Shown here: positions 1 through 6,236 of the stretch, in pieces
How the letters are laid out: each line of letters starts with the position of its first letter
Position numbering within the stretch: the first letter of the stretch is position 1
DNA from: an uncultured Alphaproteobacteria bacterium
Lineage (GTDB): Bacteria > Pseudomonadota > Alphaproteobacteria > GCA-2731375
Length of the DNA stretch: 8,390 nt
Assembly (NCBI GenBank): GCA_913049615.1
Contig: CAJWZI010000048.1
Coordinates: 1-8,390, forward strand
Reading direction: 5' to 3'
Program-made: the position numbers and the translations under genes
Notes under the pieces: model-generated
Seen by the model: only the letters and a program-made list of their open reading frames with translations
The model's database searches: none
Told to the model about the DNA's origin: nothing

Positions 1-978
1 AGTACGGGTCCGTTCGCAGGCGGCGATCAGCGCCGGTACAATCTCGTAAAGATCGCCGGTAATACTGTAGTCGGACTCCATGTGTATAGGGGCCTCAGGA
101 TCGTTATTAATAGCGACCACTGTGCGGGAGTCCTTTATACCGACGATGTGCTCGATCTGGCCGGAGATGCCGCAAGCAATGTAGAGATTGGGCTTGACCG
201 TCTGGCCGGAGAGACCAATGCGGCGGTCCACCGGTAACCAGTCGACGTCACCGGTCAATGGCCGCGACCCGGCAACCACCCCTTCAAGTAGGTTGGCAAG
301 CTTTTCCATCATCTCAAGATCCTCGATGCGTTTAATGCCACGGCCCGCTGCAATAATGACGTCGGCCTTGGTGATATCCACCTGGCTGCGCGCACGTTCG
401 CTCACGCTCACTAGATGAACCCGTGGCGTTCCGATCTTCACAGTGATTTCGGTCACATCGCAGCTTGAATCATTGTTTATTTGCTCGGCCATCGCGAACC
501 GTTTCGGCTGTACAGTGGCAATTTTGGGTGTGCCAGAAATAACCTGGCGCACGACAAAGCGGCCACCATAGACCCTGCGCTCGACCTCCAGACCTCCGTC
601 GGCGTCGATCCGCAGGGACATGCATTCGCTTGCACAAGGAACACCTATTTCCTGCGCCACCCGGGCCGCAAGTTCCAATCCGACACTCGTGGCGCCTAAC
701 AGGATCACCTTTGGCGTTGCGGTCCGAATAGCCTCGCGTAGTACCTCGGCGTCTACTTCTACCCCATTCTGCACAGGGGCCTCGGCATGCACCAATAAGA
801 CCCCGTCGGCACCACGAGCTCGCGCCTCTTCCGCCCGTTCTCCGGCGTCCTCCCCACTGGCTACTACGGTAACGCCCATGCCGGCTTGTTCCCCGAGTTC
901 CCGACCGACCGTCAGAAGCTCACCAATAACCTTCGGATCTTCGGAAAACAGTAGAATGCCGTCTTGTTGAATGGCCAT
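1..978 (-). CDS. etfA: Electron transfer flavoprotein alpha subunit (3' end outside window)
   Basis: This is the FAD-binding subunit of the soluble ETF heterodimer, which carries electrons from flavin dehydrogenases to a membrane quinone reductase. The visible 326 residues are close to the full length of the family, so probably only a short C-terminal tail is missing. An N-terminal Rossmann-like domain spans about residues 5-185. The C-terminal FAD domain carries the expected signatures: AAGRGI (210-215), VDRRIGLSGQTV (250-261), LYIACGISGQIEH (265-277) and VAINNDPEAPI (288-298), followed by SDYSITGDLYEIVP. The ATG overlaps the stop codon of etfB (TGATG, 976-980), which suggests translational coupling and equal subunit amounts. 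It is the last visible gene of the leftward arm after the CCG Fe-S gene and etfB. The family assignment is secure. The specific partner dehydrogenase is inferred from the neighbouring gene at 2985. Confidence 0.95.
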   Translation of the reverse strand, partial: MAIQQDGILLFSEDPKVIGELLTVGRELGEQAGMGVTVVASGEDAGERAEEARARGADGVLLVHAEAPVQNGVEVDAEVLREAIRTATPKVILLGATSVGLELAARVAQEIGVPCASECMSLRIDADGGLEVERRVYGGRFVVRQVISGTPKIATVQPKRFAMAEQINNDSSCDVTEITVKIGTPRVHLVSVSERARSQVDITKADVIIAAGRGIKRIEDLEMMEKLANLLEGVVAGSRPLTGDVDWLPVDRRIGLSGQTVKPNLYIACGISGQIEHIVGIKDSRTVVAINNDPEAPIHMESDYSITGDLYEIVPALIAACERTRT

Positions 979-1790
979 CAGAACGCCACCTCTCCAGCCG
1001 CGCCTAGTCGGTTTAACAGTTCCTCCACGATCTCGTCCGGGCTGTCGCCCTCGACCACCTGCTGTTTCCTAGTCGACGGGGGTGCAGCAATCTCGATATC
1101 CCGGATCGAAGCCTCAGCGCTAAACACTGAACCATCAAAACCGTTTAACTCGGATATATCCAACTCAACAGTAGGTTTTCCACCGGCTCCCATGATCTGG
1201 AGAACAGTCGGCCTGCGGGGATCATTAATCTCCATGCCGACGGTTATCAACGCCGGTAGGTCCGTCTCCACCGTTTCTGAGCGTTCCTCGACGGCGCGAT
1301 CTGCGGTCAGACGATTGCCGGACAGGTCTAGACGCGTGGCGTACGTAATGATGGGCAGGTCGAGTGCGGTTCCCAGGCGCGGTCCCACTTGGCCATTGTA
1401 GTCATCCACCGAAGCCTCGCCGCACAGCACGACATCCCAACCGTCGACGCTCTCTCGCTCGGCGACAGTGCCGGCTGCGGCGGCCAAGACCGAGGCGATG
1501 CGGAAGGCATCCGCCGCCAATCCCGCCTCATCCTTAACGAGATAGACGCTGTCAAGACCCATGGCTAGTGCTGTCAGTATCAATTCCTTCGGAGGGAGTG
1601 TCTTTATTAGGCTTATTGCCACGACTTTCCCGCCGTGCTGGGCCGCCAGTTGTAGCGCCGCCTCGATGGCCTGTTCATCCCAGTTGTTGATTCGATACGA
1701 TGCGCGCTGGAAATCCGGCTTGCCAGTCGCCTCATCCGCCTGCAGTTGGTTGGGGTCAACGATGAACTTAATGCAGACTAGTATGTTCAT
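978..1790 (-). CDS. etfB: Electron transfer flavoprotein beta subunit
   Basis: This is the beta subunit of ETF, 270 residues, a normal length. The start MNILVCIKFIVDP is the typical family N-terminus. Other family features are the NNWDEQAIEAAL segment (35-46), ALAMGLDSVYLV (74-85), the nucleotide-binding stretch CGEASVDDYNGQVGP (123-137), and ETDLPALITVGMEINDPRRPT (175-195), which lies before the loop that docks onto dehydrogenases. The QVGP form at 134-137 resembles bacterial FixA-type sequences more than the DDDCNQTG of mitochondrial ETF, so the beta-site cofactor (AMP or a second FAD) is left open. The usual lysine-rich KAKKK after this segment reads GAGGK here. The gene lies 25 bases after the CCG Fe-S gene and overlaps etfA by one base. 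No strong Shine-Dalgarno is seen (GAAGAAAC lies 12-19 bases upstream), so it is probably co-translated from the upstream gene's message. Confidence 0.95.
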   Translation of the reverse strand: MNILVCIKFIVDPNQLQADEATGKPDFQRASYRINNWDEQAIEAALQLAAQHGGKVVAISLIKTLPPKELILTALAMGLDSVYLVKDEAGLAADAFRIASVLAAAAGTVAERESVDGWDVVLCGEASVDDYNGQVGPRLGTALDLPIITYATRLDLSGNRLTADRAVEERSETVETDLPALITVGMEINDPRRPTVLQIMGAGGKPTVELDISELNGFDGSVFSAEASIRDIEIAAPPSTRKQQVVEGDSPDEIVEELLNRLGAAGEVAF

Positions 1791-1815
1791 GCCCGGCCCG
1801 TTTCTTCAGTATGGT

Positions 1816-2661
1816 TCATTCATCTTCCTTGATCTGACCAGTTAGGAGACTTTCCTCACCAGCATCTGTCTCCGGTGGTTGAGGTTCCTGTACCAACGCC
1901 TCGGCGACGATTTCGGCAATATCCTTGACTACGACCTCGACGTCGTCTGCGACCCGCTGTGCGCCTTGCTCGAGCATCTTGATACAGAATGGGCATTCCG
2001 TAGCGATAATCCGTGCCCCAGTTCCGATCGCTTCGCGTACCCGCATACTTCCGGCTGGCTCTGTTGCTGGTACGTCGTACCAGTAGTTAGCCCCTCCTGC
2101 GCCGCAGCAGAAACTTCGTTCACGGTGGCGCGGCATTTCTCGGATTCCAGCACCGTTTACCGCGCGCAGCACCTCGCGTGGCGCGTCGAACACCCGGTTG
2201 TATCGACCGACATAGCACGAATCGTGCAGCGTCATGGGAACCTCGTCCTTGGTTTTAAACGCTAGTCGCCCCTCGCGCACCAGACGAGCAATAAGTTCCG
2301 AGTGATGCACTACCTCGAACTTGCCACCGAACCGTGGATATTCGTTTTTCAGCACATGGAAGCAGTGTGCGCAGTGCGTCACGATCCGCTTCGCGTCGTG
2401 CCGCTGCAGCGTCTCGATATTTTGCAGCGCAAGCTGTTGAAACAAACCCTCCTCACCGAGACGCCGTGCGGGATCCCCCGTACAGACTTCCTCCTCGCCA
2501 AGAAAAGCGACTTTGATACCCGCGGCTCGCAGGATACTCACGGTCGCCTTAACGACCTTGGCGATCCTACCATCAAAATTGGCGGCGCATCCGGTCCAAT
2601 ACAGATATTTCTCAGCGATTACGCCTTCGCCCGCATTATCCGACTGCAGTTCAGCATTCAT
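1816..2661 (-). CDS. CCG-domain Fe-S protein, C-terminal half of a split EMO/EtfD-type ETF:quinone oxidoreductase
   Basis: This 281-residue soluble protein has two cysteine-rich CCG (DUF224/heterodisulfide-reductase-like) domains. Domain 1 has C25 in YWTGCAANFD, C60 in VCTGDPARRLGEEGLF, and the pair C97/C100 in THCAHCF. The CTGD form replaces the usual CCG and is typical of EMO/EtfD-like proteins. Domain 2 is canonical: C149 in HDSCYVGRYN, C185-C186 in FCCGAGGANYW, and C223/C226 in ECPFC. Family members normally carry this module at the C-terminus of one long chain behind a NarI-like membrane domain and two 4Fe-4S clusters. Here that front part is a separate gene at 4427-5707. Homology of the halves is seen in the motifs; assembly into one complex is inferred. 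It is the first gene of the leftward arm, followed by etfB and etfA, and probably delivers electrons between ETF and the membrane partner. The acidic, proline-containing tail after residue 258 looks disordered. A heterodisulfide-reductase HdrB-like role is the alternative. Confidence 0.88.
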   Translation of the reverse strand: MNAELQSDNAGEGVIAEKYLYWTGCAANFDGRIAKVVKATVSILRAAGIKVAFLGEEEVCTGDPARRLGEEGLFQQLALQNIETLQRHDAKRIVTHCAHCFHVLKNEYPRFGGKFEVVHHSELIARLVREGRLAFKTKDEVPMTLHDSCYVGRYNRVFDAPREVLRAVNGAGIREMPRHRERSFCCGAGGANYWYDVPATEPAGSMRVREAIGTGARIIATECPFCIKMLEQGAQRVADDVEVVVKDIAEIVAEALVQEPQPPETDAGEESLLTGQIKEDE

Positions 2662-2728
2662 CCATCATTCCCAAGATAAAGTTGAGGTTCCCAGCAACGT
2701 ACACACATAGCAATATATTGGAAACATA

Positions 2729-2758
2729 GTATCATAGAGGACACTACGTATCATTAGA
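2729..2758. repeat. Two-copy direct repeat GTATCAT(T)AGA
   Basis: GTATCATAGA begins at 2729 and GTATCATTAGA begins at 2748. The 19-base offset is close to two helical turns, so a regulator could bind both copies on one face of the DNA. It sits between the leftward Fe-S gene and the candidate rightward promoter. The repeat is seen directly; a binding function is a guess in an AT-rich background. Confidence 0.3.
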
Positions 2759-2759
2759 C

Positions 2760-2788
2760 TTGACGTATTTAAAATAATAATTTTAAAT
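2760..2788 (+). promoter_or_regulatory. Candidate sigma-70 promoter for the dehydrogenase arm
   Basis: TTGACG (2760-2765) matches five of six -35 consensus bases. TTAAAT (2783-2788) matches four of six -10 bases with a 17-base spacer. The spacer and -10 lie within the AT-rich inverted repeat. A transcript from here would have a leader of roughly 190 bases before the ATG at 2985. AT-rich sequence gives such matches easily, so confidence is limited. Confidence 0.35.
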
Positions 2789-2789
2789 A
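2766..2789. repeat. AT-rich perfect inverted repeat, possible operator
   Basis: The arms TATTTAAAAT (2766-2775) and ATTTTAAATA (2780-2789) are exact reverse complements around a four-base AATA centre. The repeat overlaps the candidate -10 box of the rightward promoter. Its position, symmetry and size fit an operator for a dimeric regulator. It contains only A and T, so chance or a DNA-bending role cannot be excluded. Confidence 0.45.
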
Positions 2790-2984
2790 GTTACGTTAAA
2801 TCTACAGTTGGCTTTTGGCTATTATTGTTTGCTTTTCTAGTAAAATTTTTCTGCCATTTGCAGTGTTTTCTGATAGCAACCACAAGTACTAACGTGGTCA
2901 AAAGCCCTTCATCTTAGGGTATTTTATGCTTGCGCAATGATGCGTAGCGGAAAGCGCTAAGATTAAAATAGGGAGAGGATTACT

Positions 2985-4304
2985 ATGGCGCTTGACTTTG
3001 AATTATCTCAAGAACAAAAGGCATTACAGAAAGCGGCCCGCGAGTTTTCACAAGATTTACTGTTGCCGATTGTTAGGGACGCCGACGCTGAGCCCGATCC
3101 GCAAAAGGGCTTTCAGATGATCAAGCCGGTTTACGAGAAGGCCTACGAGATGGGTTTTGCGACCGGTTTTCTGCCGAAGGAATACGGCGGCGGTGGCCTT
3201 ACCGTTATGGACGTGCTAATTGCGGTGGAGGAGATCGGCGCGGTGGATCCGGGTTTCGGGTGCGTGCTCCTGGTGAACGGCCTGGCGCTCATGCCTTTGG
3301 TTTGGTTCGGATCGGAGGCCCAAAAGAAAAAATGGCTGACTGAGGCCTGCAGTGATTCGACCAATAGTTACCTAGCTGGATGGTGTGTGTCTGAGCCGGC
3401 CGGGACCCCCGGTGGTACGGCAAACTTCGATCACCCCGATCCAAAGGCTGGAATCCAGGTGACCGCCGACCTTAAGAATGGCGAGTACGTCATTAATGGA
3501 CGCAAGTATTGGCCCTCTAATGCCGCTGGTTGGGACATGAAGGGCGCAGACGTTTGCAATGTGATTGTCCGGACCGACCGGAATAAGGGCGGCAAGGATG
3601 CACTGTCCTGCATCTTGGTACCCCGTGGTACGCCGGGCGTCACCTACGAGCCCACCATTGACAAGATGGGCCAGCGTCTGAACCAGAACTGCGATATCCA
3701 CTACAAGGATGCGGTGGTGCCAGAGGAGAACGTGTTTGCCCTTGGCGATGGGGATCTGGTTATCAGCAAGGCCTTCACCTGGTCTGGCCCGGTGGCGGGC
3801 ATTGCCGCGGTCGGCACGGCGCGTTCAGCGTACGAGTACACCCTAGACTGGTGTAAGACCTACACTGGTGGCGGCCTAGATCCGATCATCAACCACCAGA
3901 ACGTCGGTTACATGCTCACCGATATCGCCACTAAAATTGAGGCCTCCCGCTACCTCTGCTACAAGTCTGGCTTCTACGCCGACAAATACGACAACGAGAA
4001 CCAGGCGCTGGGCGCGATGGCAAAGATCCAGCCCGGCGAGACCTGTACGCAGGCGGTCTACGACTGCATGCGGGTGATGGGCATCAACAGCTACGACCGA
4101 CGTTCCCATCCTCTCGACAAGTATCTACGCGATATGCTCTGCTTCCCCATCTACGATGCGGGTAACATGGGCATGCAGCGCCGTAAAATTTGGGGCGTCA
4201 TGGCGCACAAGAGCTTCAATCCTCGAGCCTTCATGGACAATGAGGAGATTAAATTCTCCGAGGAAATGGAGGGTATGGGCTCCATTACTACTCCGCAGAA
4301 ATAA
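2985..4304 (+). CDS. Atypical acyl-CoA dehydrogenase family protein
   Basis: This is an FAD-dependent acyl-CoA dehydrogenase of 439 residues, longer than the usual 380-400. The alpha-helical N-domain starts with MALDFELSQEQKAL and includes LPKEYGGGGL (63-72). The beta-domain carries WCVSEPAG (133-140), NGRKYWPSNAAGW (171-183) and LVPRGTPGV (211-219). The C-terminal helical domain contains GPVAGIAAVGTARSAYE (268-284) and NHQNVGYML (303-311). Several canonical positions differ. The RxFGxPI motif reads as KTYTGGGLDPI, the usual GGxG reads MGINS (365-369), and the catalytic IYEGT region reads IYDAGNMGMQRR, placing Asp391 where Glu is expected. There are also small insertions after SEPAG and after NAAG. 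GGGAGAGGA five bases upstream supports the start. It should reduce the neighbouring EtfAB, but the CoA-thioester substrate is unknown, and a non-dehydrogenating flavin reaction is possible. Confidence 0.9.
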   Translation: MALDFELSQEQKALQKAAREFSQDLLLPIVRDADAEPDPQKGFQMIKPVYEKAYEMGFATGFLPKEYGGGGLTVMDVLIAVEEIGAVDPGFGCVLLVNGLALMPLVWFGSEAQKKKWLTEACSDSTNSYLAGWCVSEPAGTPGGTANFDHPDPKAGIQVTADLKNGEYVINGRKYWPSNAAGWDMKGADVCNVIVRTDRNKGGKDALSCILVPRGTPGVTYEPTIDKMGQRLNQNCDIHYKDAVVPEENVFALGDGDLVISKAFTWSGPVAGIAAVGTARSAYEYTLDWCKTYTGGGLDPIINHQNVGYMLTDIATKIEASRYLCYKSGFYADKYDNENQALGAMAKIQPGETCTQAVYDCMRVMGINSYDRRSHPLDKYLRDMLCFPIYDAGNMGMQRRKIWGVMAHKSFNPRAFMDNEEIKFSEEMEGMGSITTPQK

Positions 4305-4331
4305 TTTTGCCCGATAAGGGTTTTTCAACTT

Positions 4332-4370
4332 GAATCTGCCCCGGCTCCAAAAAGAGCCGGGGCAGTATTC
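4332..4370 (+). terminator. Strong hairpin after the dehydrogenase gene, no U-tract
   Basis: CTGCCCCGGCTC (4336-4347) and GAGCCGGGGCAG (4354-4365) form a perfect 12-pair stem closed by the loop CAAAAA. GAAT/ATTC extends the stem by four pairs past one bulged T. No run of T follows on either strand, so classical intrinsic termination is doubtful. It lies between the dehydrogenase stop and the membrane Fe-S gene of the same arm. It may therefore be a partial terminator or an mRNA-processing/stability element that sets different levels of the two proteins. Confidence 0.6.
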
Positions 4371-4426
4371 TGCGGAGGCAGACCTAAGACGATTTGTAGC
4401 TGCTATTAACACAAGTGAGCACTAGA

Positions 4427-5707
4427 ATGCCCACTCGGCCCACGTTTAGCTTGATGCCGGATGGCACGTCGCTCATCATTTACGTGGTGTTCGCTCCGTT
4501 CGCTATCATCTTCATCTATGGACTGTACCTGCGGCTGCGTTCCCTTGGCATATCCCGTCTGATTGCCGATGGTCCGGGAGGCATAACTGGTGCAGTACGC
4601 CGTCTCGCTCTGCATGCGCTTGGTCAGCGGAGAGTGGCCAAAAAACCGCGGGGCTGGCCGCATCTAGGTATCTTCTACGGTTTTATCACCTTGTTAATCG
4701 GCACCACCATTGTCGCCATCGACTGGGACGTGCTGCGTCCGTTTGGGGTCAGAATCCTGGAAGGCCGACGCTACCTTTTATTTGAGAGTATCATGGATTT
4801 GATGGGTGCGATCTTCGTACTCGGCTTGATTGCCGCTCTTGTCTGGCGCTTGATCCGACTTCGCGATGCCGGGCTGGACCAACGACGCATCCAGATGCAA
4901 TTCTTATGGCTGATCGTTGGCCTGCTCTACATGGGGATCACTGGTTTTCTTCTAGAGGGATTACGGCTGGCTATCCAGCCGGTTTCATGGGCCGACTGGT
5001 CGTTTATTGGAACGCGGGTGGCGCATGCAGCGAACTGGCTGGAACTAGGCGATGGCGTTAGACTTGTTTACGTCCTGCTTTGGTGGAGCCATGCGTTAGT
5101 GGCCTTCGCGCTGATAGCCTTCCTCCCCTATTCCAGCTTTCTGCACTCGGTCGGCGCCACGCTCAACGTGATGGTGCATCCGGGCCTTCCTAGGACCGAA
5201 TTGCCAACGCCATTCGATTTGAGAGAGGTCATGGAAACGGGCGACTTTGATGTGAAGGTAGGAGCCAAGAGTTTAATGGATCTCGATGAACGTCAGCGCC
5301 TTGCGCTCATCGCCTGTACCAACTGTGGGCGGTGCGACGATGACTGTCCAGCAGTTGCCATGGGCACGGAGTTGTCTCCTCGTGGTCTCGTGCAAAAGCT
5401 ACGCTGGAAGTTGCTGGCGGGAGACGTCGATAGCGATCTTCTCGCCGAAGGCGATCTGTCCAGTGGTGAACTCTGGGCTTGTACGACGTGTGGCGCTTGT
5501 GTAGAGAGCTGCCCGGTGCTAATCCGGCCGGTCGATTACATCGTCCCATTCCGCCGTGAATTGGTGACACAGCAGAAACTGGACAAGCGTCAAACCGAAC
5601 TCCTAGGAAACCTTGGCCGAAGTTTCAATCCCTACGGGCTGCCCCCTTCGAACCGGAACGATCTCGCCGAAGATTTGGCAAGCAAAAGACTAAAGTCAAA
5701 GGTTTAA
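4427..5707 (+). CDS. NarI-like membrane protein with two 4Fe-4S motifs, N-terminal half of a split EMO/EtfD-type oxidoreductase
   Basis: This predicted inner-membrane protein has about five hydrophobic segments (near residues 15-37, 80-98, 121-143, 158-180 and 212-236). Histidines in GWPHLGIFYGF (H79) and LWWSHALVAF (H222), with H200 and H240, are candidate haem b ligands as in nitrate-reductase gamma-like proteins. The cytoplasmic tail carries two 4Fe-4S motifs: CTNCGRCDDDCP (297-308) followed by LSPRGLVQKLR, and CTTCGACVESCP (352-363). It ends with a conserved-looking linker, LLGNLGRSFNPYGLP. In EMO/EtfD proteins this linker runs straight into the CCG domains, but here the chain stops at 426 residues. 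The CCG part is the divergent gene at 1816-2661. The inferred role is passing ETF-derived electrons to quinone. I prefer the ATG, which has AGTGAG eight bases upstream, over an in-frame GTG at 4415, which has no ribosome site. Confidence 0.9.
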   Translation: MPTRPTFSLMPDGTSLIIYVVFAPFAIIFIYGLYLRLRSLGISRLIADGPGGITGAVRRLALHALGQRRVAKKPRGWPHLGIFYGFITLLIGTTIVAIDWDVLRPFGVRILEGRRYLLFESIMDLMGAIFVLGLIAALVWRLIRLRDAGLDQRRIQMQFLWLIVGLLYMGITGFLLEGLRLAIQPVSWADWSFIGTRVAHAANWLELGDGVRLVYVLLWWSHALVAFALIAFLPYSSFLHSVGATLNVMVHPGLPRTELPTPFDLREVMETGDFDVKVGAKSLMDLDERQRLALIACTNCGRCDDDCPAVAMGTELSPRGLVQKLRWKLLAGDVDSDLLAEGDLSSGELWACTTCGACVESCPVLIRPVDYIVPFRRELVTQQKLDKRQTELLGNLGRSFNPYGLPPSNRNDLAEDLASKRLKSKV

Positions 5708-5969
5708 ATCCTACTATTGCAACCATCCAATGGGGCAGCAAAAAAGGGTTGTGTTGATTTATGTTCCCGCATTTTTACACATGTGATCAGCCGTGATTTC
5801 TCGCGCTTCGTCCAAGTGTTTTTGGCCATCTTTGCACCCCAAATGCCGGAAGTTCGGAACGGAAAGATTAAACGGCGGCGTCCGGCGGTGGTGAGGGGTG
5901 TGGAGTATGATGTTTTTAATTACTGACGCTGCGGCTGGACACACTAGAACACCCCTGATCACTCACTGT

Positions 5970-5997
5970 TTGACAAGGCTATCTATCTGCAATAGCC
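5970..5997 (+). promoter_or_regulatory. TTGACA box followed by a GGCTAT/ATAGCC inverted repeat
   Basis: TTGACA (5970-5975) is a perfect -35 match. It is followed by the inverted repeat GGCTAT (5977-5982) and ATAGCC (5992-5997) with a nine-base gap. No good -10 sits at 16-18 bases, so if this is a promoter it may need an activator bound at the repeat. It lies 45 bases upstream of the small ORF at 6042. Confidence 0.25.
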
Positions 5998-6041
5998 ATT
6001 AGGATCACACAATTAACGTATGTGAATGGAGAGGAAGACCC

Positions 6042-6146
6042 ATGAAGAAATTAGTTATATTGAATTTAATATGCTTTGATTTTTTGTGCGCAGCCTGCAG
6101 ACGTGATGGCAGCAAGACCTGCAAGAATAAGGCCAGGCCGTCATAA
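6042..6146 (+). CDS. Small cysteine-rich peptide, hypothetical
   Basis: This 34-codon ORF starts MKKLVILNLICFDFLCAAC and continues with a basic, polar tail. GGAGAGGA (6028-6035), six bases before the ATG, is a good ribosome-binding site. The lysine start plus hydrophobic stretch resembles a signal peptide, and LCAAC (15-19) is loosely like a lipobox, in the style of tiny entericidin-like lipoproteins. However, an aspartate (D13) interrupts the hydrophobic stretch and the -3 position is cysteine. There are four cysteines in the first 27 residues (11, 16, 19, 27). I do not recognise the family. It could be a real small membrane-associated peptide, a decayed gene remnant, or a chance ORF. Confidence 0.35.
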   Translation: MKKLVILNLICFDFLCAACRRDGSKTCKNKARPS

Positions 6147-6162
6147 ATCGCGACAAGGACGG

Positions 6163-6198
6163 GGATGATCCAGCTATTCATCATTCTTTCCTTTTCTT
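6163..6198 (+). terminator. Weak hairpin with T-rich tail after the small ORF
   Basis: GGATGAT (6163-6169) can pair with ATCATTC (6180-6186), including one G-T wobble, around a ten-base loop. TTTCCTTTTCTT follows directly. The stem is short and the tail is interrupted by C, so it is only a possible terminator. It lies 17 bases after the stop of the 34-codon ORF. Confidence 0.3.
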
Positions 6199-6236
6199 AT
6201 TTGTTCCCCACCAATTTCCTCCCCTGACGGTACGCC

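Larger units (their letters stand above)
2662..2984. promoter_or_regulatory. Divergent intergenic control region
   Basis: These 323 bases separate the leftward Fe-S/etf arm from the rightward dehydrogenase arm, and I see no gene in them. The central part (about 2700-2870) is strikingly AT-rich compared with the flanking genes. It contains a perfect AT-rich inverted repeat at 2766-2789, a candidate rightward promoter at 2760-2788 and a two-copy GTATCAT element at 2729-2754. Just before the dehydrogenase, GGGAGAGGA at 2971-2979 is a good ribosome-binding site. No convincing sigma-70 promoter was found for the leftward arm; TATGAT, read on the minus strand near 2730-2736, is a possible -10 without a clear -35. 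Coordinated control of both arms from here is an inference. Confidence 0.6.
5708..6236. other. Gene-poor stretch between the two blocks
   Basis: These 529 bases lie between the rightward redox arm and the convergent 3' end of the transport block. The 5708-5960 part has open frames on both strands, but they overlap each other, lack ribosome-binding sites and resemble nothing I recognise, so I leave them out. No clear terminator follows the gene ending at 5707. The 5960-6190 part holds a TTGACA box with an inverted repeat, a small ORF and a weak hairpin, all listed separately. Confidence 0.5.

Noticed and set aside
964..1401. A 145-codon open frame on the plus strand
   Set aside because: It is antisense to etfB, whose motifs are clear. 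The translation is Ser/Arg-rich with no recognisable domain.
4308..4325. A second terminator just after the dehydrogenase stop (GCCC, GATAA, GGGT, then a T run)
   Set aside because: The stem has only three or four pairs including a wobble, too weak to support a terminator despite the T run.
1816..5707. The two reductase halves as one gene broken by a frameshift or sequencing error
   Set aside because: The halves are on opposite strands with a complete dehydrogenase gene between them, and each has its own start and stop. A simple frameshift cannot produce this.
5717..5926. A 69-codon plus-strand open frame after the membrane Fe-S gene
   Set aside because: It uses a TTG start without a ribosome-binding site, overlaps an equally unconvincing minus-strand frame (5759-5962), and shows no domain or signal peptide.
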